DNA from: Chondrosia reniformis
Taxonomy: Eukaryota; Porifera; Demospongiae; Chondrillida; Chondrillidae
Assembly: GCA_947172415.1 (NCBI GenBank)
Contig: OX359194.1
Span: 6,640,401-6,704,400, forward strand
Reading direction: 5' to 3'
DNA: 64,000 bases
The position numbers and the translations under genes were made by a program. Below the pieces are notes generated by a model. That model made no database searches and was not told the origin of the DNA. It was given only the letters and a program-made list of their open reading frames with translations. Within the stretch, counting starts at the first letter, position 1; the number at the start of each line of letters is the position of its first letter. Shown piece after piece: positions 1 through 14,931 of the stretch.

Positions 1-139
1 ATTATAAGTATCTAACTATACACACAGTATATATATGAAACTCTTTTGAAATCTGGCCATGGTATGCATACAGCAGGTACTGTATATATAGGCATATTAT
101 ATGTATGTATGTTGATTGTTGCAAGTTGTGTTTATATAG

Positions 140-3100
140 TGTCGCCATTTGGAAGTGTCAGTGTGTCACCTTCAGTTGTGACACTCAACGTCTCTGAGAA
201 TGTCACATTTACCTGTGAGTTTAGTGGAGGACCAGATAATGAAATAAAATGGCTGAAAGGTGGTACAGAGCTGGCCAATGAGACCAGCCGTACTCTCCTT
301 GTGAATGTTGACGATGTGAACAAGGGAGATAGGTACACTTGTGTGATCAGCAATGCCGCGGGAAATGGTACTGGTGACAGTGTACTTTATGGTGAGCCAA
401 TATGACACAGTTGAGCAGAAATAGTAATTATTTGACATGTACAGTTGAACATAGTCCAACCTGGTATTTGGATACATTACAGATGTACTGTACATGATAG
501 TCATTGTCTGTATTCTGTAATCATCTTATATGTACGTACATGCATGTACTGTAAATAGCATTTAGATTTTGTACATACGTACGTACGTTACATTTTTGTC
601 AATTTTGATTTTTTTATATAGTACGTATACATTATAGTCAGATAAATTAGGTGCTTTGATATAAAGAGTTCTACTGTTTCATTCCTGTTTAGTGAATCCA
701 ATTATCACTAAACATCCTAGCGACACTGAAATCACATATAAAGATCCAACTGGTGGTTTTATCTGCTGTGAGGCCCAGGGATTCCCTACTCCAAACATAA
801 CATGGTACCAGAATGGTACAGTACTGACAGATATGGCTAATGTGACAGAATTAGAATCCAAACCTTATACAAGAACGAGCACTGTTAATTTCATCAATGC
901 TATCTTTAATGACTCAGGAAGTTACTATTGTGTAGCTACATCAGCAGCAGACAATGTAGTAGATGCTAGAAGTAACACTTCCTATGTGACAGTGCAAGGT
1001 TAGCTCAATTCATGTTTGTAATCTAGAATAAACTAAATACAGATATGGCTAATGTGTGTTGCCCTTGCAGCAGATTTAGCGTATCTAACTATTATAGCTA
1101 TCTCCTTTTGTTGTTTCCTTTTCTAACATAGCTAGACCTGAATTTTCATACACTGTATGTATACATATATTGTCCTGTATATTTTCCCTTGCACTTCTCT
1201 TATATACAACAGATGTTCCAGAGGGACCTGTTGATTTGATGGCTATAGAAATTCAATCTCGCTTCATTGTCATCAATTGGACTGAACCTCATGATAATAA
1301 TGCTCCTATCAGTGGATATTATATATTTGTCAATAATATAACCTTCATGCACCCCAATAACCAGACAGAATACAACATTACAGAACTGTCTCCATATACT
1401 AACTATACCATCAGTGTATTGGCTTTCAATACCATTGGAAACAGTTCAGTCAGTGAAGAAATTGTGAATGAAACCTTGGAAGATGGTGAGTAGTGCTGAA
1501 TGGGTTACCATAGTAACAAAGTTGAACTTGATTTCCCAAAATCAAAAACCCCTTGTGAAGATGGTATAAAGTATATGTAATCCTGTTAATTTTTCACTTG
1601 TGAAATGTAAAGCATTATGCGTATACGTATATGTGTGTGTGTGATTTCAAGAAATTATATATACATAATGTAATAGACACTTCATTTCAACTAACTACAT
1701 ATATATATACACATGTATTTGCACCAGTGTGCTATGATAGCTGAAGTGTATAGGGATGGTGGGACAAAACCCAGAAGTGATATGTATGGCTAATTTAATT
1801 TACTGCCCCAATTTGTCTCTCTAACTCACACATTCCATTTTACCATCCTCACTCAAAGCTACCCACAAGCAGACCTGTTTCCTTACATTTGTCAGCCTCT
1901 GGCTCTCAATCTCAATCTTACACTCATCATCCTTCCTAATATATAAACAACATTGTTGTTGACTTATAATCCCCATTCAGTACTAGCTATATAGCTAGCC
2001 TATGCTTTTTGACTGCCTTGCTGAACTCCCCAATATTATGCTGTAGTTATTCCTCAGATGGGCTGTATCGCCAGCACATTAGCATTCAGCTACAATGTGC
2101 AGTTATATAAAGTCTAACTCACTGAAGAAGACCCCCAGGGTCAAAACGTTTGACAGCAAGAAGAAGCAAGAAAAACTGTGTCTTTAGACATTCTAAAAGT
2201 TGAAAGATGACCCGTTCTAAAGAATAGTCTAACTCCTTCCTGAAAATGTATACCCATGCTTCCCAGGCCACCGTGTCTAGAAAGACATTATGTAATATTA
2301 AAAAGTGTTAGAATGTATATATATGTTGATTTTTTTGTCATCTGTGAATAAACCAACCTTTCTCATTCTAGTTCCTTCTCCTCCTCGAAACTTTATGAAT
2401 GTGTCCTCAAACTCAACTGCTATTTCACTGACTTGGGATCCTCCTGCTGAACATAATGGAGTACTCTTGTACTATATAATAACATTTACATATTTTGACA
2501 TGAACAGGAATATCGTAAATGAAACGGCAGTTCCAACAGATCAAACTGAGACTGTGTTAACTGTATTTGCGGCTCTGACATATAGTATCACTATACGGGC
2601 TAACACAAGTGCTGGATTTGGAGATCCAGCTGAAAATGTACTGATCATAACAACACCAGAGGATGGTGAGTTATGTAGTTTATTACGTAGCTTGAACTTA
2701 AGAATAAAATGGGATATACGTCGACCTGTAAATGTATTCATTTGATTACCAGAGATTCCTATCTTAATTATTCAGATGCTTTAAATTTGTGCAAGGTTAT
2801 CAAACTATTAAAAATTGCTATCATTTTTCAATTTTTTGCAAATATTGTTTTTTGCATGCCATTACATTTTTGCAGCTCCCACTCCTCCTGAAGACGTTGT
2901 CCTAGGAATGGCTACTCCAACCTCCGTTGTCATATCCTGGCAACCTCCTGTTAGACCAAATGGCGTTCTCCTAGGATACCAGTTGACCTTAGTAGCTAGT
3001 GCAATGGAGAAATCTAGGAGACGTCGAGATGTTATACTGCTAATGCCAACACCAGGTATTCCACTAGTGATGAATGTCAGCAGTGATACTACCTCTGCTA

Positions 3101-6100
3101 ACATCACTAATCTTGGTAGGTTACCAAAGATGTTTGATTCATACGTAAGAATATCTATTTAATTGTCACAGCCCTATATAGCTATATATGGATATTCTTC
3201 TATATCTGTATGTGTAAATGTTTTCCAACTGCCATTTTATTTATTTAGTACCATCTACTGACAATACACTGACTGTTCAAGGAAGAACATCTGCTGGTTT
3301 AGGAGATCCTGTTATGTTTAATTTCACTACACCAGAGACAAGTATGTAGATATCTTATTGTGAATCTCTTTTCTCATGACCAGATAGTTCCATAGGATCT
3401 TCCACTGTGACCTTTCACGAAATTTTTAGCAGTTGTTTCTTTTGCTTTTAAGAATAATTTCTTGTGGTTTGATTATCAATTATTGATCCTATTCACAAAT
3501 ATATGTATATAATATGTCATTGTTGTTTGATGTTAATGTGGCAAGCATAAAGCATGTTATGATTTGTGTACATATATTACTCTTTTGTTTCCATAGCAAC
3601 CTACTTTTATATTCATCTCTCTTCATAGTACCCACAGCTCCTCAAAGCTTCACTGTTACCAATATGTCATCTACAGAACTACTGGTCACATGGGGCAGAC
3701 CAGATCCAGTTGGAGGAATACTGTTGACTTATGAGGTCTGCACCTAATTACATCATCCCTTGTTACTATTCATAGCACTCTTCTCTTGCTCTTTTATTAG
3801 TTGCTTTATGTACAGAGTGATGATGCCTCTACAATGATACGGATGAACCTGACAGGAGTCAACTATGATGATTTTAATAATATTGAATTGACCTATATCA
3901 TTAAAAATCTGACAATTAACACTCTATACAATGTATCACTATCTGCCTATACAAGTGCTGGACGTGGAGATATAGCTGAAAATCAGGGAAAAACCAATGA
4001 AGATGGTAATTAATATATATCATGCCTAAAGTGATCACTAGACATTAGAGAGAAATGTTTTTTTTTCTCTACATATGTATATACAGTATTACATGATATT
4101 GAGAGCCATATTTCCCAACTAACTCTGTATTATATAACACATTAAATTAAATCTGTACTATATATTCAATTTATTATTTATTTATCTGTAGCTCCAGATC
4201 CAGTTACGAATTTTGACATTTCTGAGATGCAAGATGGCTCACTTTTGCTAACATGGGTTCCACCTTTAGAGAGAAATGGAGAATATCGTTACATCATCAA
4301 CTACACCTTTATGTCACGATTTAACTACCCTGATCATCTTGATCGTACTGAGACCTCAAATGATGTCATCACCCTCACTCTTGATAGAGAGGATAATGAG
4401 CTTGAATCTGGCAAAAATGGATATAAATTAGTTAACCAATCTAATGATGAAGACAAAAGAATTAGATCATTTGCAGATTATAATTTTAGCATTACTTGTG
4501 TAAATATTCTTTTTGGAGCTGAAAGTAGCACAGTGCAAAATAGTACATCAACAAAGAGCCAGGGTGAGGTGATATTACATGCTTTAATAGAGTTGTACTT
4601 ATTTATGTATTCTTGGATACTCTGAAAGAACCTCCTCACTTATACCAAAGTAAACTTTTTCTCTCCTACTCTCCCTCTCTCTCTTTCCTTCTCCACAGCA
4701 TCTACACCAGTTCTAGGTATGACTGTTGTACCAATAGCTAGTTTAGAAAACAATGACTTCCGTTTGATGGTCAAATGGGATCTACCACAATACCCTAATG
4801 GAATTATTACTATTTATGAGGTTGAGATTGAACAGAATGGCACAAGGAAGTCTGTAGAGAATACTACTGACTTTAAGTTTACCTTTGGTGAATTGATTCC
4901 CTACCAAAACTACACTGTGACAGTAACACCATTTAGCCAGTTGAAGGGATTCAGTTACTCCATCACAGAAAGGACCAATGCTACAAGTAAGTGGACAAGT
5001 AGCACATACGTATGCATGTTGCTATAGCAACTAACCCTCTTCTATATGTTCCTCCTCAATCTAAGCCCCTCCCCCTCCCCCTGTACCACCACCAAGGGAA
5101 CCAGGAGTATTTGAATTCACAATCAATCTCCCTCCAGCTCCTATGGACACTGGAAAACTATTGTATGTTTGCATATACAGTTTGCTCACATATATACATT
5201 GTATTGATTATACTCAAATCCTTCTTGAGTGTAGATGTTACATCATTGTGGTGTATGGGCCTACATCAACTTCTACAGCAGAATTTCAAACAGGTATCAT
5301 GGCAACATTTTCCACGAGTGTACAAGAGTTTATATTAGATGAAGGAGAACGTCCTGCAATGTTGTTTAGACTGGAAGAAATAGTCCTTCCAAATCACATT
5401 CCAAGTACTTATACGGTGCAAGGAAGTGATGTTTTACCAGACATGAATTACTATGCATTTGTCATCTTTAAGTATGAGAATGATGGGGTGAGTTGTTCCT
5501 CCTCTTTGCTGTATGAACCAGAATTCATCTCTCCTTTCTTCTCTATCTCTATTATAGGGATCAATTCCCCTCTTTCAGACAAGTCAGTTGATTACTGTCA
5601 GGACAGCCCCAAATAATGTACCACTTGGGGTTGGGCTTTTCTTTCTGTTCTTCATTATCATAATTTTGATAATTGTATCAGTTGTGGTTGTGATCCTTAT
5701 CTACAGGTACGTAAATGTATGAGTGCTTATCACATTTATATAGCCATTACTCTTAATGTTTAAGTACTCCTGCAAATCTGTTTCCTGTTTGTACGTATGT
5801 ATATTTTATACTGTAAGGTGTTTAAGTATTTACGTACGTATATACATATAGTACAAAATATATAAAGTTGAATATCTAATCCATGCTTCCCTGTATACTC
5901 TCATGGATACTGGTGGAAGAACTATGTACGTATTTGTCCTATCTCTGTTTATGTGTATATACATATGCATGTGTATTTGTCCTATGAGTATAGAAAGAAA
6001 ATGAAAAAGAATGGTTATCAGGTAAATGAAGATGCATTTGGAGAAATTGGGCAAAGAGCAGAAATGAGAGTCATTATTAACAATTCTGTACCAACGTGGA

Positions 6101-9100
6101 GTAAGTAAACACATTCAGTAAAATTTAACATATGCATGTATACATATGTGTACAGTATGTGTATACATGTTTATTCATAAGAACATTTGCCTCCATGCAG
6201 ACTCTATATAACACTGTTTAATCCAATACGGTTCTTGTTTGTGTATGTACACTTGTTTATCATTGTGCTCTCTTTGTTTACACTTCTATACGGTACTGGT
6301 TTCGTAGATAAGTTTAACCACAAGTGTTTGTGTTTGTACTTGAAATAACATGTACGTGTGTGTATGTATAATTGCATACACATGCAGTATCCAATTGTTA
6401 TATTGTATGTCTACCAGCTGGAACAACAGAGCCAATCCCAGTGTCTAGATGGAGTGAACATGTCAGACTGATGCATGCAGATGATGATTACCGCTTTTCT
6501 GAGGAATATAAGGTACTCTAGTTGTATGTCAACTATATATCACTGGGCATACTGTAAAGTGTATAATATTCTGAACTTAGAATAGCATTATTTTACTGAA
6601 AGAATAGTACCATATGAATGTTATAATTCAAAAATACTTTACTATCTGGATGTACGTAATATGCAGCAAATATTATAACATATATTATATTGTATAATTG
6701 TTATACACTCCGCCCCTAGGCTTTTCTTGCATTTTCGTGGGATAACACAAGCTTATAAGCTTTTACTGAGTTTTCGGCAGGATATCGCAACAATGGCCTG
6801 TCACATTGACTGTGCCTCTTATTATAAGTTATACTTCAGTTGTGGAATATAATTTGCCTTGGTTGCCCCAGCAACGGAATGTATATAAAAATAAACTTTG
6901 TGTTTCTAGATGTTTTTAGACTTTTGAAGGCTTTGTGTATATATAGCTAAATAATTTATTTTTCTGAGATTGTATTGGATACAGTTATATAATGTTCTTA
7001 AATTTCTAATAGATTGTGGAACCTGACCACAATCCAACCAGTGATGCATTTAATAGGCCAACCAATCTCATTAAAAACAGATATGGAAATATATTAGCTT
7101 GTGAGTGTAGATATAGGTTGTGATAAATGAGGCGCCTATAGATTTACCACAAGTGTTTCTTTTTTTCAGATGATCATTCAAGAGTACGTTTACAACAAAT
7201 TGAAGGAGTTGCCGGTTCAGATTACATCAATGCTAACTTCATTAATGTAAGGACATCATTGTATCCATCACCCATCCACCCATCCAACTCATAAATTCAT
7301 CCCCATCCATTCTCAACAATTACAGGGTTATAGAAGTCCCAATTGCTACATTGCTAGTCAAGGTCCAGTACCAGATAGTGTGAATGATTTTTGGAGAATG
7401 GTCTGGGAGCAGAATGTACCAACCATTGTCATGTTGACCAACTTGGAAGAGAAGGGAAGAGTAAAGTGCCATCACTACTGGCCCAAAGAGAATAATGGCA
7501 CCTATGGAGAGATAAGAGTGGCCAAGCAAGAGGAAATTCTACTCTCTGACTATACAGTCAGGACCTTCTCAGTTGTAAAGGTAACATTGTTAACTGCAAG
7601 CAGTTGGCCATTTTGTTTTGTGTTGTCAGGATACAGTTAAATATATGATGATAATGATGTACATATACTGTATATACATACATATGTATACATTGCAGAT
7701 CCTATGTATGTATAAACAGTAATACTAAGGTAAGTCTGCTTACATGGTGACATGTATGTACTGTATATATACGTATGAATGCAAAATGTCACACTTATAC
7801 ATTGTACATGTATAGTTTTAAGCATAACTTTATTATATCTAGACTAGTTATAAAGGTAATATTGTTAACTACGTACGTACATGCAGTTAGCAATTTTGTT
7901 AATTTGATTTTCAAAGGCTACTAATATTGTACGTATATAGGCTGGCTGTAGAGAAGAGAGAATTTTGACTCAGTTTCACTTCACTGTTTGGCCTGATTTT
8001 GGTGTTCCTATCTCACCCACGCCCCTCCTCCTTTTTGTAAGGCGTGTCACTGCCGTGCACCCAACCCACAGAGGTCCCATGATAGTTCACTGCAGTGCTG
8101 GAGTGGGGAGGAGTGGTACTTTCATTACAATCCAAAGTATGCTGAAGATGATTGAAGCAGAGAAGAAAATCGATGTGTTTGTGTTTGTCCGTAACATGAG
8201 ATACAGGAGGTGTTTAATGGTGCAGACGGAGGCACAGTATATCTTCATACACGATGCCCTTCTTGAAGCCATTGAATGTGGTGACACAGAAGTACCAGCT
8301 CGTGATTTGACCAGGCAGTACAAAGGACTGCAACAAATTGATGAAAAATCAGGAAAAACACTTCTAGAATTGGAGCTAAAGGTTTATTTTTTGCACCCTA
8401 TCTAAACCATGAGATGTTGGAAGACAGTTATTACAGATTATACACATACATTATACAAATTATACTGTGCAAGATTTATTTCATATGTTAAAATATAATT
8501 TAAGTTTGTCATTTAATCAATCTATATTGGGTATTCATTTGCAGCATTTATCTCAGACAATTCACAAGAAATTTACTCCTGCGGAAGCACAAAAACCAGT
8601 CAATAAATCCAAGAACAGATTTGCTGATATTCTTCCTTGTAAGTTTAATTTTTGTAACTATAGCCTTTCTTCAAAGTAGGTAATATGTACATACTGCTTT
8701 CTCACCTGTTAAGTAAAAGTGACATTTCACCATACAGTATTGACTGTGAGATGATATCCAGAGAATGAACTAACATTATTTTACTGTAAAGGTTCATTGC
8801 TGAATTGCTGAGAATGAAAATGTTATGTTCATTTTTAGATGATGAGACTCGCTGCAGATTACTCAGTAAACCAGGTGTGCAAGGGTCTGACTACATCAAT
8901 GCCAACTTTATAGCTGTGAGTATAAGCTCTTTTCTTCAATTTCTCTTACATTTCTGCTTGAGTAGGCTACTATTGATATTCTCAATTTTGATGCATATTT
9001 ACATGACCTATAGGGTTACAGCAAGAAAAAGGCTTTCATAGCCACACAGGGACCCCTTCCAGACACTTGTGCTGATTTCTGGAGAATGATCTGGGAGCAG

Positions 9101-10315
9101 AAGTGTGCAACTATTGTGATGTTAACCAAAGAGAAGGAAGGTCCTCGAGTTAGATGCCACAAATACTGGCCAGATGGAACCGACATGTACGGACAGATCC
9201 AAGTGGTCCTAATTAGTGAGTATACGTACATAGAGTATACCCTGAGGGAGTTCAAGTTGATTGACACAAAGGTGAGTAAGGGGATTATATACAGAGTTCA
9301 ATTCTGCAAAGATTGGTAACACCATTATTTGTACTTGATATTTTAGGACAAATCTTCATTGCCATTGAAACAGTTCCAGTTTACTGGTTGGCCTGAGGAG
9401 AGTGGGAAAGTCCCTTCACACAGTGCTGACCTCATAGATCTGATTGGACAAGTACAGAAATGGCAGAGAACAGCTGGAGAGCGTCCAATTGTTGTGCACT
9501 GCAGGTACTTGCTGAATTTGATTTAAATTATAAACTTGTCTACTGCTTATAATTCGATGTATATAGATCTAGAACTATGTATATAATACATAAGTATACA
9601 TATATATATATATTCACAAACATGAACATAAAGTGTAGACAATTATAAAGTATGCCACTTGCACACCTGGTTTCTCAAATGTATATGAAGCTAAGGAAGC
9701 ATATACGTAGATGATATACTTAAAAACAATTTTCAATGTACATTTTCGGCACTTGATTTTCAAATTTAAACTTATTAAAAATGTAATTCCCGTTAGTGGA
9801 GGAAGTGGTCGAACTGGAACATTCTTGGCAATTTGTAACCTCTTGGATCGCCTCAAGTTAGAGGGAGTAGTTGACGTGTTCCAGACTGTTAGAGGTCTCA
9901 GAATGCAGCGACCTCTTATGGTTCGAACTCTAGTGAGTCACAATCTGAAAATTATGTAATAATTAAGGGATTTCGTTTAAAACTTTGTGAAATACATGTA
10001 TGTAGTTTTAGGAGCTACATATAGATTAGATTACATATATTACTAAGTTAGTATAATATATATATACGTACATATGCCTTGGTTTATATAGATTCACATA
10101 TAGCATTGATATATATTACATAGATATTTATTTATATAATGCATGCCTACATATGTATGTATATGCTATAAAAGATATGCATGCCTATGCTGGACCGTGA
10201 TACGCATATACCAGTTTTCACTTTGTTTCGTTTAATACAGGATCAATATCAGTACTGCTACACAACACTGTTGGAATATCTGGACTCATTTGACAATTAT
10301 GGAAACTTCAAGTGA
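140..10315 (+). CDS. Receptor-type protein tyrosine phosphatase, LAR-like (5' end outside window)
   Basis: Membrane receptor that removes phosphate from phosphotyrosine. About 24 exons are visible: 140-391 and 693-998 (Ig-like domains); 1213-1485, 2372-2665, 2876-3115, 3249-3341, 3629-3735, 3801-4005, 4192-4563, 4699-4986 and about 5066-5487 (six or seven fibronectin III domains with many N-glycosylation sites); 5558-5706 (one hydrophobic membrane helix followed by a Tyr-Arg stop-transfer); 5994-6100, 6418-6512, 7013-7100, 7170-7246, 7326-7580, 7941-8381 (first phosphatase domain); 8545-8638, 8839-8915, 9014-9271, 9347-9504, 9797-9932, 10241-10315 (second domain). The first domain has KNRY, WPDFGVP and the loop HCSAGVGRSGT, so it should be active. 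The second has KNRF, WPE instead of WPD and HCSGGSGRTGT, the weakened pattern typical of membrane-distal domains. The first visible exon opens at an acceptor, so signal peptide and further Ig domains lie upstream. The internal boundary of exon 5066-5487 is the least certain. Stop TGA is at 10313-10315. Confidence 0.93.
1486..2371. other. RPTP intron with a degenerate repeat insertion
   Basis: No exon is visible in this 886-bp intron. From about 2120 to 2215 it carries a sequence with the motif GAAGAAGACCCCCAGGGTC followed by CAAAACGTTT, which recurs in other dispersed repeats of the window (16113, 16310, 31729, 36868, 48835). Confidence 0.5.
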
Positions 10316-11260
10316 ACATTTTAGGATCTCGATGTATAATTTTGCTTTATATATATTCAAATATTAATGCTTCCTTAGTTTATGCTTTAGTACTTTTATA
10401 CTGTGTGATTGAATTAAGTTTGTTATTATTGATTTGTTTTATCAAGTGACTAGCTATTGTGATTAGTATGCTATGGATATGATTGAACATCAAAAGTTAA
10501 TAATGAACTCCTCTTGAAATGGTTTCAAGGTAATTTCAATTGCTTTTGCAGCTGTTCTTCTTATTCTAAATGAATAGTGTACACTCACAGACTTAAAGTA
10601 TAAGATAGATTAGATTTATATAGGATATTTGATGCAGAGAAATATTTGCCCTATATCATATACTTGATCACCATGCACACATGCATTAACTTCCTACGTA
10701 CATATCTCTCACCTTACATTAAGTAATTTAATGTACATTTAGTTCTGTAACTCTGTAAAAATGGGCTAATAATGAATTCCTCTTGAAATGGTTTCAAAAC
10801 AATTTCAATAGCTTATATATGTGGCTGTTATTCTAATTCATGGTGGTTATGAACTGTTACCATATATAATATGGCAATGTAATAGGATTGCTATTAATTG
10901 CACGAGTTGTTTTTGAGCTTGCTTATGCTCATGCTATATATACAGTTCTCTTCGTTATCGGCCCATAACAGTATTAACATGCAATCAGAACTAGAACATT
11001 CTAACCAAGTTCTCCCTAATCACTATACACATTTAGAGAGGTTTTTGGATGTCTGTAAATGCTGATACCAACTTTCAGCAAATAGCACACACTATAGTGA
11101 GTTAACCAACTGGTTACTTGTGTCCAGAAATGTTGAGAAATAGGATCAATAATGTTTATACATTACTAAGCAGGCGATAGACATATTAAAGTTTAATAGC
11201 TATAAGCAAGCCATTTCAGTTAATTAAAGAGCTTCCTGTTATTCTCCCACAACTAGTGAG
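10316..11260. other. Tail-to-tail intergenic region
   Basis: It lies between two convergent genes and no coding signal is seen. Two related segments, near 10500-10575 and 10768-10835, share the phrase CTCTTGAAATGGTTTCAA and flanking text, so a local duplication is likely. Confidence 0.5.
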
Positions 11261-14200
11261 CTATTTCTTCTTGTTGAGAAAGTCTTCAACCATTGCATCA
11301 AACTCCTTTGGATCCAGCTATTACACAGATAGAGTTAAAAAAAACAAACCACAAGTTAAAATCAGAGAAGGAGAGCATAAAACTGTTGCACCAGTGAATG
11401 TACATCTGGAAAAGGCGGCAAAACAAGACAGTGTGATCAGGTTACGTATGCGGCTAACCATACAGAAGTACGTAGATACGTATCTACGTATTTATCATCC
11501 TGTCATTAATCTGAGATTGCCATATTACAATATACGTACATTTGATAAAGATAGAGATATATGTGTGTATGTACGTACGTATATGTAAATGTCTACTTAC
11601 AGACTTCTTGGAGTGTCTTGAAGTATATTCCTTCAAATAGTCCTCATAAGACTATACAGAAAGATAATATCTCAAATAGTATTTCTGTACATACCTACCT
11701 ACATAAGCATACGTATGTACCTGTACGTATACATGTACGTACGTATGTAAAAACTTCCTGAAATGTGCCATATGGTGTATTCCTTTTAACATATATGTAC
11801 ATACAATTGACAGTTGGGCAATTTACACACAGCTACGTACGCAAATGTGTGTATATTTGTGAACAAGATGGCTATCTTGTGGTAATAGAGATGAATTAGT
11901 AAGAGACTGTGGTAGACATCAAGGTACAATTGAACATGATTCTGTGAATAATTAACATACTCCGTTCAATAAGATATCCCTCTTTACTCCTCCGTACTCT
12001 TCATTGGGACTCCTGGAATGACGATGATGACTTCTTTTATCTCTTTGGTCATGATGTCTGTCTCTCCGACGATCATCTCTATGATCACTTCTGCGGTGGT
12101 GACTATCCTTGTGTCTCCGGCTGCTACTTTTGTACTCATAGGGGCTGAAACTCCGCCTCCTAGGACCTAAATAAAGTAGGATCACAAGGACCCCAGTCTA
12201 TAGGTCAAATTTTTTAAATTAGGTAATGTGCACATAAACAAGCAAACAACATAGGATATAGACCTTGTTGGTTTTGCTACACATTACAGCCCTAAGTAAA
12301 CTATTGGGTAATGTTCACATTACTATTTAACTAGAACCAATGGCCTATTTCTTGCTTTTAAAATTACTTGTTCACTGAAAATAAACAATAATAAGTCAGC
12401 ATCAAATTTCATGAAAATACTTTGAAATTACCATTGTGACAAAACAGTATACCTAATAATGCTGCCAACAAACATCACTACATACTTGCTGACATGCAAA
12501 CATGACAAACAAACAATGATGCAAACATACGTACGTACTTCTATCCCTAACTCTTTCTCCAAGCCTATCCTCAATGCTACCTCTAAAAATAAATAATATA
12601 TCAAGGTCAGAATACACATAAAAGGATCCACTCATGAAACAGTCATTACTTTAAAATTATAGCAAAACTTACGTGCCTCCAGTGAGAAAAAGAACATTAA
12701 GCAAAACTTAAAAACAAAATGTATTAAAATCAGAGTTCTTTAATTAGTTACAATAAAAATATCTATTAGTCCCATGTCAATATAAAGGTTCTACTTAGGG
12801 AGTCCATTTTCAGCTTCCAGACTGAAGAGCTATGAATCATACACATACATTTAATTACATGTTTAGCAAAGTTCAAAGACACATAACATACAAATCTACC
12901 CCTAAAGCGACCTCTTTCAAGGTACAGTCCTATTCTTCAGAGAATTTAAAGTGTAGTAGTTCCTGTAAGTCCATTTTACCACATTGAATACACTTCTTGA
13001 AGAAATAGGAAAAGCTTGATATAGCTTAAACTTATAGCTATATGCTATCTGTCTGTCCTGTGAAGACCATCTACCTTGATGCAATCGTGGAGGATGAGGA
13101 GGTCATGGGTTGATAACTAGGAATATTTGGTATTCCAAAAGGATTCTGCCCCGTCATCATTGCTTGGTGCATGTACTGCAGCTGCATGGCCTGGGCTGGT
13201 ATCATAGCCATGCTTTGAACGTGATGCAGTGCGGCTGTTTGAGCTGTGTGAGTGTGAGGCCTGCTAGGACGCTTGGAGGAAGTGATGGTTTGTCTGGTGG
13301 CAGCACTCGGGGCTTCTGCATTAGAAATCCACAGCCTGCACAGTTGTTCACCAACTGAGGGCTCGACCTCTTGTCCATCACGACTGATCTTGACAGGTTT
13401 GCCTTCATTCCAAGGGTTCTTTAGGTGCATTGTGTGAGTAAAAGCCAGTTCACCCCTAACGAGAAAATGGCGTACTGTACTCACCATGAAGATGCAAATA
13501 CAAAAACATTTGCATGTACATTACACTTGTGTGTAATGTGATGGATTTCCACTTTGACGTCCTACATACATACACATGCCTTACACTGGTACCAGCAAGT
13601 TTGATATCCCCATTTGTACAATGCATATGTAATAGGTACTTTCCCTTATAATTGACCAAAGTCAATTACAAAGAGGTACGTACATGCAATATGCATAATT
13701 TAACAGAAGGAGCTTGCATGTACGTAAGTACTTACCCGTGCATCCATTCCAATTTAAAGACAGCCATCCCAGATGAGGAAATGCCTGGGGGAAGTACCCA
13801 TTTTGGTGGGGAAATGTCCCTTCTTGCACCCGAAAGCAAGCGAGCCAATCCTTGGAATCTTCCACTCTCTTTGACTGAGAAAATTAGCAATACATTTCTA
13901 CAATCTGAAAAGGCTCTGTCGAGTTTCTTTTCATTCAAAGGAGGTGTTGACCACAAACACTACAAATAAAGAGCACCAGATTATCATAATTCTTATAAAT
14001 TCCCATTATAATTCTTAATTCTCGTTGGCACTGGCAGTTAGAAGTCAGATTCTATAAAACTAAATATCTTTTGTTAACAAAAGTTACTAAATAATAATGT
14101 TCCTCAGAATGAAAACAGTACAAGTTATTCACCAGGTCCTAATTCACATTCACATTGTGGTGTCATCAATACATTTAGAGGCAAGCTACGTACATAGCAC

Positions 14201-14908
14201 TGGACTATAGATCCCAGGTTGGACAATAAAAAGAAGGGGAGAATGTTTCACTATACATTCCTGATGGGCCCTAGAAAAGAATAAACTACTTTTGCTCAGA
14301 ATTCCTAGCAATCCTCACTTTTTCTTTTGCCAACTGTATATTATCAAAATTATTGCTCTTCATTACAAAATATCTCGTATTTTCAAACAGTTTGTCTGTA
14401 ATCTTGTTTTCAAGTGGTTTTTGTTCCTCTTTTATCTTTCTTCTCTCTTTACCTAACAACACAGCCAATCACACGTACAGTTAACACACTACGATGACTA
14501 TCCTAAGGGAAGTATCTAAACGTACGTAGGTGTATTTCAATTAATACTGTCGCCATTTTGAATTCTTACACATGGTAACATACCTCCAATATCATAAACT
14601 ATTGGAGAAATTGATCTCTCTCTTGCTTCGGTATCTTCTTCATCCTGCCCTGGTTCAGTTTGTTTTTCCTTGTATGATTCTTCTCCCAAGTCTTTCTCGC
14701 CACTTAACCCTGGAGAAAGCGCAATATCAAGGACTTCAAATGCTTCATCCAAATCTTCTTTATCGTTTATTAGGATATCTGGATCTCCGCTTTCGCTATC
14801 CTTTAACAATTCTTCAGGAATGGAAAATAGATCATCCTCTCCGCCTTGACCTACACTGTCTCTACTAACTTTGCGGGTAGTAGGAGCCTTTACCTGCGAA
14901 TCGGCCAT
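11261..14908 (-). CDS. YTHDC1: YTH-domain nuclear m6A reader, YTHDC1 type
   Basis: Nuclear protein expected to bind N6-methyladenosine in RNA and affect splicing and export. Seven exons join in phase: 14584-14908, 14319-14452, 13736-13959, 13075-13455, 12539-12582, 11961-12166, 11261-11317, giving 456 residues. The N-terminus is acidic. The YTH domain starts near residue 135 (RYFVMKSNN) and continues through [23 protein letters not shown] and [18 protein letters not shown]. The two tryptophans expected to form the methyl-adenine cage are W156 and W207. After the domain comes a Met/Gln-rich stretch, then an Arg/Asp/His/Ser-rich tail ending in EDFLNKKK, in line with the charged tail of YTHDC1. 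The 44-bp exon and last exon are inferred from phase and splice sites; without the last splice the protein would end at 11952 after VC. Upstream of the start is a CRE-like TGACGTCA. Confidence 0.9.
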
Positions 14909-14923
14909 TTTCTTTCTGTATTA

Positions 14924-14931
14924 TGACGTCA
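14924..14931. promoter_or_regulatory. CRE-like site upstream of YTHDC1
   Basis: A perfect TGACGTCA palindrome lies 16 bp upstream of the YTHDC1 start codon, a position typical of CREB/ATF sites near a start of transcription. Functional use is an inference. Confidence 0.5.
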